Below, piece after piece: positions 11,168-20,451 of a stretch of DNA of 64,000 bases; position 1 is the stretch's first letter; every line of letters begins with the position of its first letter. The DNA is from Panax quinquefolius (taxonomy: Eukaryota; Streptophyta; Magnoliopsida; Apiales; Araliaceae), in contig CM035171.1 of NCBI GenBank assembly GCA_020205615.1, forward strand, positions 27,097,741 to 27,161,740, written 5' to 3'. The position numbers and the translations under genes were made by a program. The notes under the pieces are model-generated. The model ran no database searches and was not told the origin of the DNA. It saw only the letters and a program-made list of their open reading frames with translations.

Positions 11168-13142
11168 TTTTATTAAATTTTCTACTTTGGTGTTCTAAGC
11201 ATTTTCCTATAAATAGGGTGCTTAGGTTAGAATTGAAAATCACACCGTAAACTACTGATTTCTCTCTTTCTCTCTATTATATCGAAGCGTATTTTTGTGA
11301 GTATTTTAGTACTTGAGTATTGCTATATAAGTTCTGAGTTCTTTTAGCACTATATCTAGTATTCCAAATGTAAGTACTATTCTTTCCGAGAGTAAGGGAG
11401 AGGTTATTTTCTTCTAAATGATATTATTTCTTCAATATCATTATGCGAAATGTTGGTTGTAAATTTTATCAAATTTGGAATTTTTCATATGAGTTACTAT
11501 TTATGAGTTACTATTCACGAGTTACTATTCACGAGTACTATTCACGAAACGTGATGATGTTTTTTGTGAAATTTCTATCTTTTGGTGTCGGAGTTACTAT
11601 TCACGTATACGGCACTATTCACGAATACGGCACTATTCACCGAAAAATGAAATCTCTTCTTTTTTTCCAAAATATCTATTCTGGATACTATCTTTGATTG
11701 GATATATGTTTTGGTCTTCATTCTTGAATTTTACTTCACTCTGGTTATTTATGAAGTATTTTTGAATGGGAATTGTTTAAAGTACGAATCCTTAATATTT
11801 GTTCTTTTATTTCACTGGATTCGTTTTCTTTAAAATATTTTTCATCATCCTCAGTCCTAAATGATGATATAATTGAATATCTTTGGCCTGTAGTGCAAAG
11901 ATGAATGATTTCTGATGAATATCTTTGGCCCGTAGTGCAAAGATGAACAGGTGTTTAGATGAACATGACCAAGTGATAAATATCTTTGGCCTGTAGTGCA
12001 AAGATGACTTGTTGATGAATATCTTTGGCCTGTAGTGCAAAGATGACTTGTTGATGAATATCTTTGGCCGTAGTGCAAAGATGAATTTATTAGTAGGATT
12101 ATGAACATAAACTGTGATTTGGTATAACCATAATCTTTGATGTTTCAGGTGATGAAAATTATCTTTGTCCTAGATGAGAAAAGGAATTTAGAACTACAAT
12201 TACGATTATGAGTTATACATGTGATTGTGGACAGGAATTGTTGATTGATGTTACAAGGATAAAACATTGTTAGTGGACTTTTAACATGGAGAAGATAACA
12301 AACTTTATAGTCTATTTGACTCTTCTAATGGATTGCTCATTCCGCTGTAACTATGGTTGAAAAGTTTTATCATCTACCATATGTTCTAAATCTCTGATTT
12401 ATTACTGTTAAAGGCTATTAATAATTTATTTATCTTTAGTCATGATATTCTTTACTGAGCTAGTTGTGCTCACCCTTTTGCTTTACAATTCCTTTCGTAA
12501 TAAAAGTATAAATTTGGGTCGAGCGGGGATAACAAGGAATAGAATCGGTGGCCTATAGATGTTGAGGGTGAGGTGAATTTAACTTGGAAGGGTGTTTTGC
12601 CACTATCATACAAGATGTCTAATGACATACAACCTCATGTCATCATAAGACAGGGTTGTGCTCATCCACTTGCTGAGTATATTTACAAGCACTACCTATA
12701 TAATCTTGGTGTTTGTTTGGAGTTTAATTCCCAATTAGAGACAGTGGAGATAATGATATGTGTAGAGAAGACTCATCATTGGGAAGAATATGATAGTAAT
12801 CTTCTCATTTTTCTTTGGGGTCTATTATGTCAACCAAGGATAATTCTGTGGCCATATGATATCTACCATAACCTAAAAGCATGGCCTCCCATGTATGAAG
12901 GTTTCCTTGAGCACTTCCCAAAGATTCTAATTTTTAAAAGCAGCTTTTGACTATACCTTTATGTAAGGTGTCATTGTGACGTCTTTCTGATTGGTATATA
13001 TTTGTATCCAAACTCACAAAGATATGTGTTGTTGTATTTTGCACTTACAATTGTTGTAATAAAGTTGTAGTTGTTTTTCGTACCATGTATTTGGCGACTC
13101 AGAATGGGTTGGATGGAATGGACCTATTTTGGGGTCGTTACA
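10530..13142 (+). repeat. 5' LTR of plus-strand non-autonomous Ty3 element, 5'-truncated (long class)
   Basis: Lacks roughly the first 710 bases of the LTR compared with its partner at 14265-17581. It picks up at the TGTGATTCTG block near 10535 and ends GGGTCGTTACA at 13142 immediately before a primer site. TATA box at 11208-11215. The donor site is altered to GAGAGTAAGG near 11389-11397. Five hairpin units run from about 11875 to 12085. The acceptor is lost through a small deletion near 12495. An (AT)n tract lies at 11130-11162. It carries the long-class ORF at 12615-12950. By eye it is very close to the LTR at 14265-17581, so the two are a pair. Confidence 0.82.
12615..12950 (+). CDS. LTR-borne ORF, copy 1 (unrecognised protein, 111 aa)
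   Basis: An ORF inside the 3.3-kb class of Ty3 LTR, downstream of the putative LTR acceptor site. From the first ATG it gives 111 residues, and the open frame extends about 14 codons upstream without an ATG. The sequence is rich in aromatic residues (KHYLYNLGVC, LWGLLCQPRI, AWPPMYEGFLEHFPK) with three cysteines near the middle. I recognise no domain, signal peptide or clear membrane span. Copy 2 at 17059-17409 is open and nearly identical; copies at 33846 and on the minus strand at 61227 are broken. It may be a captured host fragment or a chance frame in conserved LTR sequence. Most visible differences between copies 1 and 2 change amino acids, which argues against selection on the protein. 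Confidence 0.4.
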   Translation: MSNDIQPHVIIRQGCAHPLAEYIYKHYLYNLGVCLEFNSQLETVEIMICVEKTHHWEEYDSNLLIFLWGLLCQPRIILWPYDIYHNLKAWPPMYEGFLEHFPKILIFKSSF

Positions 13143-13144
13143 TT

Positions 13145-13156
13145 TGGTATCAGAGC
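13145..13156 (+). promoter_or_regulatory. Primer-binding site (tRNA-Met type)
   Basis: TGGTATCAGAGC lies two bases after the 5' LTR end. It matches the 3' end complement used by most plant Ty3 and copia elements. Confidence 0.88.
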
Positions 13157-13329
13157 ATAGGGATATGATCTCTGGCGGAGATCGGGATTAGAACTAGGAG
13201 GGGAGAGATGAGTAAATCCTTCGCTAGTGTGTCCTACCTAAGCTTAATTGTTGGTCGGTCATAATATACGGATATTATGTGATATGTTAATTTGCTTAAT
13301 TAACCCTTGTTTTATGGCAGTATTTGAGA

Positions 13330-13686
13330 ATGATAGCTGAGAATGCTAACAATGGAGTGAATGAGACTGTGGGGATACCTCTAATCACTAACCATGATAA
13401 TGTAATGTCGAGACGAAGAAGGAATTAGAGATATCCATGTATGGTGAGTGAAGAATTGATAGTTGCACTTTTAGATAGTCGCAGAGAGGTAACAAATTTG
13501 AGAGTGAGGCGAAGAAGAGGAAGAAGAGGTACCGAGGAGAGTTTATTAGAGGTATTATATGATCAAAATATAGAATTTCAAAATCGTATTCACGAGTTAG
13601 AAGAAGCGTTGAAGAACGACAGGTTGGTCGTGGAGCAAAAAGATCTGAACAATTCAAGCTTGTGTTACCCGATATGTGATGCTTGA
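13330..13686 (+). pseudogene. Gag-derived ORF of the non-autonomous element (Arg-rich, coiled coil)
   Basis: The ATG at 13330 begins a peptide (ENANNGVNETVGIPLI) matching the gag N-terminus of the other elements. An in-frame TAG follows near 13426, and an open 81-codon stretch resumes at 13441. That stretch contains VRRRRGRRGTEE and then a heptad-like acidic/basic segment (NRIHELEEALKNDRLVV) typical of a short coiled coil. The stop is at 13684-13686. The C-terminal part does not resemble the gag core at 7240-8010, so it is either a diverged gag scrap or sequence special to this deletion derivative. One stop codon makes it nominally dead. Confidence 0.45.
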
Positions 13687-14251
13687 ATGAAAGCATTCTT
13701 TGGCGAGTATAAGATGATAAAGATGGAATCTGAAATGAAAAGAAGGAAAAAGCGAAAGAGTGAGAATAAGTGATGCGTGGGCAAAAGTCGCATGCGACAC
13801 GTGGATATTGTGGAAAGAGATGTCCGATCTAAGAAGGTTAAAATAGATTATATGAATTTCTCTTTTGAAAGCAATTGGGAGAACCCAACATCGAGTTTTG
13901 AATTACCTGCATGACAGAGCGGTCAACTGAATTCGATATGGATCGAAGATTGATGATTCGAGATCATGAATCGAAATCTGACGAGGCGATTGAGGAGGAA
14001 TATGCCTATAGAAAAGTATATTCCAACGGTAGTGATGACGCCAAATGCCCCTCGATAAAGTCAAAGCCGAGTAGTTCGAGGGATAGCGGTTGTCATGACT
14101 TCCCAACAAGTGAGGAACCCAAATGAAGTTATCACGGGAGATGAGCAATGGAGATATCATGATGACCCGGGAGATAGAATCTGAAATGAAAACAAGGTAT
14201 TCTCAACTTTTCGAAATACCATGTACGTAAATTTCGGGGACGAAATTTCAT
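13687..14251 (+). pseudogene. Collapsed internal region of the non-autonomous Ty3 element
   Basis: The whole internal part of this element is only 1.1 kb between LTRs of about 3.3 kb. Traces remain of the protease leader (RNPNEVITG near 14115-14140) and of the chromodomain end (ESEMKTRYS-like, 14170-14205, repeated in part near 13725). A terminal FEDEIS-like tail leads into the polypurine tract. No reverse transcriptase or integrase survives. A 71-codon frame at 13911-14126 has no recognisable domain and spans these mixed frames. This is a large retrotransposon derivative that would need proteins from relatives. Confidence 0.65.
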
Positions 14252-14264
14252 AAGGAAGGGAGAT
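14252..14264 (+). promoter_or_regulatory. Polypurine tract of the non-autonomous Ty3 element
   Basis: AAGGAAGGGAGA directly precedes the TGTAAG start of the 3' LTR at 14265. Confidence 0.7.
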
Positions 14265-15566
14265 TGTAAGACCCCGAATTTTATGAAATAAAAGTATTCA
14301 ATTTTTCTTATAATTACTATTCAGTAAATGGTTAAATTGATAAAAGGTTAAAGTTAAGGGTGATATATGAATTTTTTTCAAAATACACAAGTGGTTATAA
14401 AAATATTCATTGTTGTCGGGGAATATTCGTTTGGTCGTGGAATATTCTTTTCCGTCGGGGATATTAAATGCGACCAAGATAGCCATTCAGGGGCCCATAA
14501 TGAGAATAAGCGTTGGATGAAGAAAACGACAAATTAAAGTTTTTATAAATAACGTACAGTAATCGCTACTGAATTAACATTTTGTTGGAATACCCGTTGG
14601 GTAAAGTAAAAATGTCTGCGTTGTTGCCGCATGAGCTACCAGTATTGCACAAAGATTTTTGAATTATTTATTCTTACGTATGAAGGTACTACTCTATAAT
14701 TATTACAGTAATTACTGTTCAATATTTTATTTTATTGATTCAATAATTGCTGCATTGATATTTTATATTATTGTTGTTTCAATAATTGTCACTACACAGT
14801 ATTTTTCATTATAAGATTAATAGTTCATATTATTTTAATAATATTATTAGATAACATTATTGGCAATGTCTAGAAAGTTTTGTCTAAGGAGAGGTTTGGT
14901 CACCTAATTGCGCGCCAGTAAGGAGAAATCCTTATTGGAAAGCCCCCACTTTCCTGGGAACGGCCTGGTTGTCATTATTGTGATTCTGTAATATTATTTG
15001 CGAATAATTAGTTATTAATTTTTATGATGAGGAAAATATTGATTTTATGTGGATATAGATGGAGAAAATTTTAATGTGACAATTGTTAAAAATTAATATT
15101 TTATCTTTTTCTGATAAAATAATTCATTTTAATATATTATTATATTTTAATAATATAATAATGGTGATATTTTTACAATGAATGTGGGATATATGAGTAT
15201 ATGAGGAGGAAGAGTATTTTTGTTGCAAAAGATGTTTAAAACATGTTAAACATGTCGGTAGACCCCATTTTTTGACTGAAATTTGATTATAGTCTGTAAA
15301 ATCGCCCGTTTATGGATTTCGGTCAATTTCTGTTTGGAATTTGGAAAAAAAAATTCTGCAAAGTTGTAGAGAATTGAATTTCCTATAAAAAGACGCTAGA
15401 TTCAAATTTTCTGATAAAAGGGCTATTTATTATGAATTATTGAAGTTCCGTATTAATTGATTATCATTTTTTAGAAGTTTTAAATATTTTTTGTTAGAAA
15501 AACATTTTTATTGTTGGCCCATGTGTTGTTAGATGCTGAAATTGAGAAGTCAAGTGTGCGTAGGAA

Positions 15567-15603
<37 letters not shown>

Positions 15604-17581
15604 TTTTATTAAATTTTCTGCTTTTGTGTTCTAAGCATTTTCCTATAAATAGGGTGCTTAGGTTAGAATTGAAAATCACACCAGAAACTACAAATATCTC
15701 TCTCTTTCTCTCTCTATTATATCGAGCGTATTTTTGTGAGTATTTTAGTACTTTGAGTATTGCTATACGGTGCAAGTTCTTTTAGCACTATATCCAGTAT
15801 TCCAGTCAGAAGTACTATTCTTTCTGAGGTAAGGGAGGTTATTTTCTTCTAAAATGATATTATTTCTTCAATATCATTATGCCAGAATGTTGGTTGCAAA
15901 TTTTTATCAAATTTAGAATTTTTTCATGTCGGGGTTACTATTCATGAGTTACTATTCATGAGTTACTATTCACGAGTACTATTCACGAAACGTGATGATG
16001 TTTTTTGTGAAATTTCTATCTTTTGGTGTCGGAGTTACTATTCACGTATACGGCATTATTCACGAATACGGCAATATTCACCAAAAAATAAAATTTCTTC
16101 TTTTTGTACAAAATATCTATTCTGGATATTATCTTTGATTGGATCTATGTTTTGGTCTTCATTCTTGAATTTTACTCCACTCTGGTTATTTATGAAGTAT
16201 TTTTCAACGGGAATTGTTAAAAGTACGAATCCTTAATATTTGTTCTTTTGTTTCACTGGATTCGTTTTTTTTAAAATATTTTTCATCATCCTCAATCCTA
16301 AATGATGATATAACTGAATATCTTTGGCCTGTAGTGCAAAGATGAATGATTTCTGATGAATATCTTTGGCCCGTAGTGCAAAGATGAAAAGGTGTTTAGA
16401 TGAACATGACCAAGTGATAAATATCTTTGGCCTGTAGTGCAAGGTTGACTTGTTGATGAATATCTTTGGCATTAGTGCAAAGATGACTTGTTGATGAATA
16501 TCTTTGGCCGTAGTGCAAAGATGAATTTATTAGTAGGATTATGAACATAAACTGTGATTTGGTATAACCATAATCTTTGATGTTTCAGGTGATGAAAATT
16601 ATCTTTGTCCTGGATGAGAAAAGGAATTTAGAACTACAATTACGATTATGAGTTATACATGTGATTGTGGACAGGAATTGTTGATTGATGTTACAAGGAT
16701 AAAACATTGTTAGTGGACTTTTAACATGGAGAAGATAATGACTTTATAGTCTATTTGACTCTTCTAATGGATTGCTTCATTCCATTTGTAACTATGGTTG
16801 AAAAGTTTTATCATCTACCATATGTTCTAAATCTCTCGATTTATTCTTTGTTAAAAGGCTATTAATAATTTATTTATCTTTAGTCATGATATTCTTTACT
16901 GAGCTAGTTGTGCTCACCCTTTTGCTTTACAATTCCTTTCAGGTAATAAAAGTGTAGCTGGGTCGAGCGGGGGATAACAAGGAATAGAACGGTGGCCTAT
17001 AGATGTTGAGGGTGAGGTGAATTTAACTTGGAAGGGTGTTTTGCCACTATCATACAAGATGTCTAATGACATACAACCTCATGTCATCATAAGACAGGGT
17101 TGTGCTCATCCACTTGCTGAGTATATTTACAAGCACTACCTATATAATCTTGGTGTTTGTTTGGAGTTTAATTCCCAATTAGAGACAGTGGAGATAATGA
17201 TATGTGTAGAGAAGACACATCATTGGGAAGAATATGATAGTAATCTTCTCATTTTTCTTTGGGGTCTATTATGTCAACCAAGGATAATTATGTGGCCATA
17301 TGATATCTACCATCACCTAAAAGCATGGCCTCCCATATACGAAGGTTTCCTTGAGCACTTCCCAAATATTCTAATTTCTAAAACAGTTTTTGACTATACC
17401 TTTATGTAAGGTGTCATTATGACGTGCTACAGTTGGTATATATTTGTATCCAAACTCACAGCATATGTGTTGTTGTATTTTGCACGATAATTGTTTTAAT
17501 AAAGTTGTAGTTGTTTTCCGTACCATGTATTTGGCGACTCAGAATGGGTTGGATGGAATGGACCTATTTTGGGGTCGTTAC
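14265..17581 (+). repeat. 3' LTR of the non-autonomous Ty3 element (long, 3.3-kb class)
   Basis: Begins TGTAAGACCCCG and ends GGGGTCGTTAC, with the final A missing where it meets an inverted LTR fragment. TATA box 15644-15651. Donor-like GAG|GTAAGG, GT at 15829-15830. Acceptor-like CCTTTCAG, AG at 16941-16942, giving a 1,114-nt interval. TACTATTCACGAGT-type units lie near 15930-15990, hairpin units near 16315-16525, and (AT)n at 15571-15598. It carries ORF copy 2. It is inserted within the minus-strand LTR that continues at 17582. Confidence 0.87.
17059..17409 (+). CDS. LTR-borne ORF, copy 2 (unrecognised protein, 116 aa)
   Basis: Second and longest open copy of the LTR ORF. It ends in a short extra tail (FDYTFM) compared with copy 1. 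Visible changes against copy 1 include Leu to Met, Asn to His, Met to Ile, Lys to Asn and Phe to Ser within the last 40 residues. It lies about 115 bases downstream of the acceptor-like site at 16942, so a spliced LTR transcript could present it early. No ATG occurs in frame upstream before a stop. Function unknown; coding status is uncertain for the reasons given under copy 1. Confidence 0.4.
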   Translation: MSNDIQPHVIIRQGCAHPLAEYIYKHYLYNLGVCLEFNSQLETVEIMICVEKTHHWEEYDSNLLIFLWGLLCQPRIIMWPYDIYHHLKAWPPIYEGFLEHFPNILISKTVFDYTFM

Positions 17582-17904
17582 GGTATTAACGGTCTAAGGT
17601 AAAAACTACGTCGTTATTTATAAACAACTTATACTTGTCGCTTTCTTCATCCAATCGCTTTCAAGTTATGGGGCCCACATTAAGGTCATGGCATGTCATC
17701 GCATTTAATATTCCCCGACAGTAAGAATATTCCACGACCAAACAAATATTCCCCGACAACAATGAATATTTTATAACCACTTGCTTATTTAAAATACTTG
17801 CACATTTTACCCATAACTAACCACATTAATCAATTCAACCCTTACTATTTCAAAATAATAAAAAGAGAAATTTCATTTCATTTATAATAAGTTGGGGTCT
17901 TACA
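17582..17904 (-). repeat. 5' end of the interrupted minus-strand Ty3 LTR
   Basis: The inverse of the LTR start: it ends GGGGTCTTACA at 17904, so the minus strand begins TGTAAGACCCCAAC. It matches the terminal 320 bases of the solo LTR ending at 30020, including the GAATATTCC repeats and the ATAAACAACTTATACTTG block. It is the missing edge of the LTR at 8358-10529, pushed away by the element at 10530-17581. The next base, 17905, returns to copia sequence. Confidence 0.75.
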
Positions 17905-18071
17905 TCTACGATTTGAGGTGGAGACTCTGCAATGAGGCTAGAGTCCGTGATCGTAGAGATGATGGGATGTGGGAGCATTATGAAGTTGAGCACATTTGGT
18001 TCCTCAGTTACAGAATTTTAGGATTCTACAACTGGAAATTGATTTAGTGGATGAAGAATTACTTCCAACCA
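17905..18071 (-). other. Copia sequence downstream of the accessory ORF
   Basis: Non-coding tail of the copia element read on the minus strand. It contains the family motif GATCGTAGAG near 17960-17971 and TCTACGATTTG at its edge. It ends at the Ty3 LTR edge at 17904. Neither a polypurine tract nor a copia 3' LTR is present, so the rest of the element lies left of the nested insertions. Confidence 0.45.
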
Positions 18072-19984
18072 TCATGGGACTTCATAAAATTGATTAAATG
18101 AGGTTGATGGCAAGTGATTAACTCTGAAGAGGGTTAGGATAGACAGTACCTCAGGTTTATACTTTGAGGAAGAGTTGTTTGTGAGTAACTTCTTGGCAAA
18201 GTTGAATCTGCCTGGGAATCCATTGGCTAGTGCTGAGATGTTCGGATACTCTTTGAAGCTCCAAAACATGTGATTCCAGGAATTTAGAATTTGAGCTTGA
18301 TGGAAAGGCATCATGAGTAGATATGAAAATAGTTTCTCATAGGTTGCTCTTCTGTATCCATCAATGCCCACAGCTATGATCTCGACCTCGTCATCTTCTT
18401 TCTCTTCTTTGTCTTTGCTCACAGAGTTCATTATATCAATGGCTTTATTTGGCTCTTGCTCTGGTTCTTCCTTATTTTCTGCAGGAACTACTTCTTCTAC
18501 CATGGAGATGTCATGAGCCTCCCCTCAACTTGATCATTTTCTTGTAAGTTTAAAAGCTCCCCCTCAGCTGGAGCATTTTCTAGAATGAGAGCTTCAGGCA
18601 TCTCCCCCTCAACTGGTGTATTCTCTATCATAAGAATTTCAGGTGTCTCCCCTTCAGCTTGAGCTTTGTCTCTTTGGCTTTCTTTGGCTGGTTTCTTTGC
18701 ATCCGCCAATTCTTTGTCTTCCCTTTTTAGTATTTCTTCATTGACATGAAGATATTTCTTGACCAGTTTTCTTCTTGGTTTTCTAGGCTGAGCCACAGCC
18801 TCAAGACTTTCTTGAACTTCAGCTTTGTCCTGTTGATTAGCCAAAATGTTTGATACAGCTACTTCCTTATTTGATGTGTATGGTCTGGTCTCTACGATCA
18901 GTAGAGACTCTATGATTGAAGAGATGGATGGCCTTTTGGATTTGTGGCTGATCTTATTCTTCTTCAGCAGCTGAGATATGGTAGCTCTATCTTCTTCTGC
19001 CTCAGCCTGTTGTTGCTTCTTTCTCAAGATCCTTAGAGTCTCAATGTCAGAGGACTCTACTGGTTTATCAGCTGTGGATCCCTGGGGTTCTTCTTCCATC
19101 CTAGCCTAAAGCTTCCTCTTGCCCTTGCTTTTTCTGATAAGGGCAGAGGGTTCTCCCTTGTTTGTTTCTTCTTCTTCTCTTTCAATTTCTCTGAAAACTG
19201 ACATATTTCCTGGCACTCCTGATTCCCTTATTTCACCAGTTCCTCCACTGGATTCAGACATCATCCGCACATTTTTAGCTGGATTCCTTTTCCAGTTTTC
19301 GAATAGTTGTTGGGTCATTCACCTGTTTGGATTAATGGCTTCTCCTTCGTCGTCCTTAATCTTGTCACCCAAAGTAGCTTGTAGGATGATGCTTATAAAT
19401 CGCTCGTAGAGCATCTTTTGAGAGCTCTTGGTCTTCTTTGAGCTGATTAACCACTTCCCAATCCATTCAAGCAATAGAGCCCCATAGTTAAGTTGTATTT
19501 CATAACATATTGCAGTCATGAGCTTGAGTTGCACCTCATTTACAGAGTCATGACCAGAGCTCTTGCAACATATACATTTTCCAACAATATCAGCTAGAAA
19601 TTCATACCTCTGTGGAAACTCCTTCTTCTTGTATCATTTGGCAGAGTGTGATTTCTTGTGATGCATCTTTTTAGGTCCCTTATGGAAGTCTATGCCATCT
19701 ATGGACGGATACCCTTCAGGTTTGAGACCTAGGGCTAGATTGATGTCCTCAGCCTTTAGTCTGATTTCTACGTTCCTGACTTTCGCAGTGATGGTGTTGT
19801 TTTCAAATACACCATTATTGTAGAATTCTTTTACCAGCTTCGGGTAGATCAATGTGTCTGTACCCAAAGCTTCTTCGAGACCCGCCTTCTTCAGTAATGA
19901 CAGAGTTTTGTAAAACTTGGGTTCAGCTGTTTTGAACTTGTCAAAGCAGAGTCTGTAGCCGGAGATAACACTAGAAGCCGCCAT
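18072..19984 (-). pseudogene. Copia accessory ORF ('plant transposon protein' type), broken
   Basis: One frame runs from the ATG at 19984 to about 18497 and is cut by in-frame stops near 19634, between there and 19534, at 19319 and at 19106. A frameshift then leads into the segment 18503-18072. The first 116 residues (KFYKTLSLLKKAGLEEALG, LIYPKLVKEFYNN, EDINLALGLKPEG) fit the 'putative plant transposon protein' domain found in many retroelement-linked plant proteins. The middle is Lys/Glu-rich. Near 18550-18650 lie imperfect repeats of (A/V)EGExPEx..ENxP. No membrane span is visible, so it is not Env-like, although its place downstream of pol matches the env-like ORF of SIRE elements. TATTTAAA lies about 110 bases upstream of the ATG. 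Confidence 0.65.
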
Positions 19985-20451
19985 TAATTTTCTTGTAAGA
20001 AGTGTGATTGACTGAGCTTTCTTCTGATTTAGGGTTTCTGTTTTGAGAGAGGATGAAAGAGATAATCTTTTGAACTTCTGATTTCAAAAAGTCGCTTTTA
20101 AATAGCACGTGTAACTTCCCTCTCTCCATTTTGCATAGTGGGACAGGTGTCGAATTCTGCTTGGCTCTACGAATTTGACTGAGAAGGATTGTACTGATTT
20201 GCCCTTAGCTCCTGCAGAGCTGATGTGTCCTTAGGGAGGACTACGATCGTTGAGGTAGCTTTTTTGATCGTTGAGTCTGCTTTGCATTCGTTGAGTCTGA
20301 ACTACGATCAATGATTCTTTCTAGCAATCGTCGAGTCTGTTCCAGTAATTGTCGTGTCTGAGTTACGATCGTCGAGTCTGGCCAGATCTTTGTGATGAGT
20401 TTTTTTTTTTTACTTAGCATTTTTTTAAGGTAGCTCAGAAAGGGCCAACCT
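19985..20451 (-). promoter_or_regulatory. Leader of the copia accessory ORF with repeated ACGATCGT..GAGTCTG motifs
   Basis: Non-coding spacer between the displaced pol gene and the accessory ORF. The plus-strand text at 20240-20390 repeats variants of TACGATCGTCGAGTCTG five or six times. A CTATTTAAAAG box lies near 20096-20106 on the minus strand, followed by a CT-rich leader and the ATG at 19984, which resembles a small internal promoter. The segment ends at the Ty3 LTR inserted at 20452. Confidence 0.5.

Noticed and set aside
11875..12085. Regularly spaced repeats resembling a small CRISPR array
   Set aside because: Units are imperfect, spacers are repeats themselves, they occur inside plant LTRs and have no cas genes nearby.
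17905..20451. Host gene coding for a Lys/Glu-rich nuclear protein
   Set aside because: The N-terminal domain is retroelement-associated, the frame has several stops, and the flanks and shared motifs place it in the copia element.
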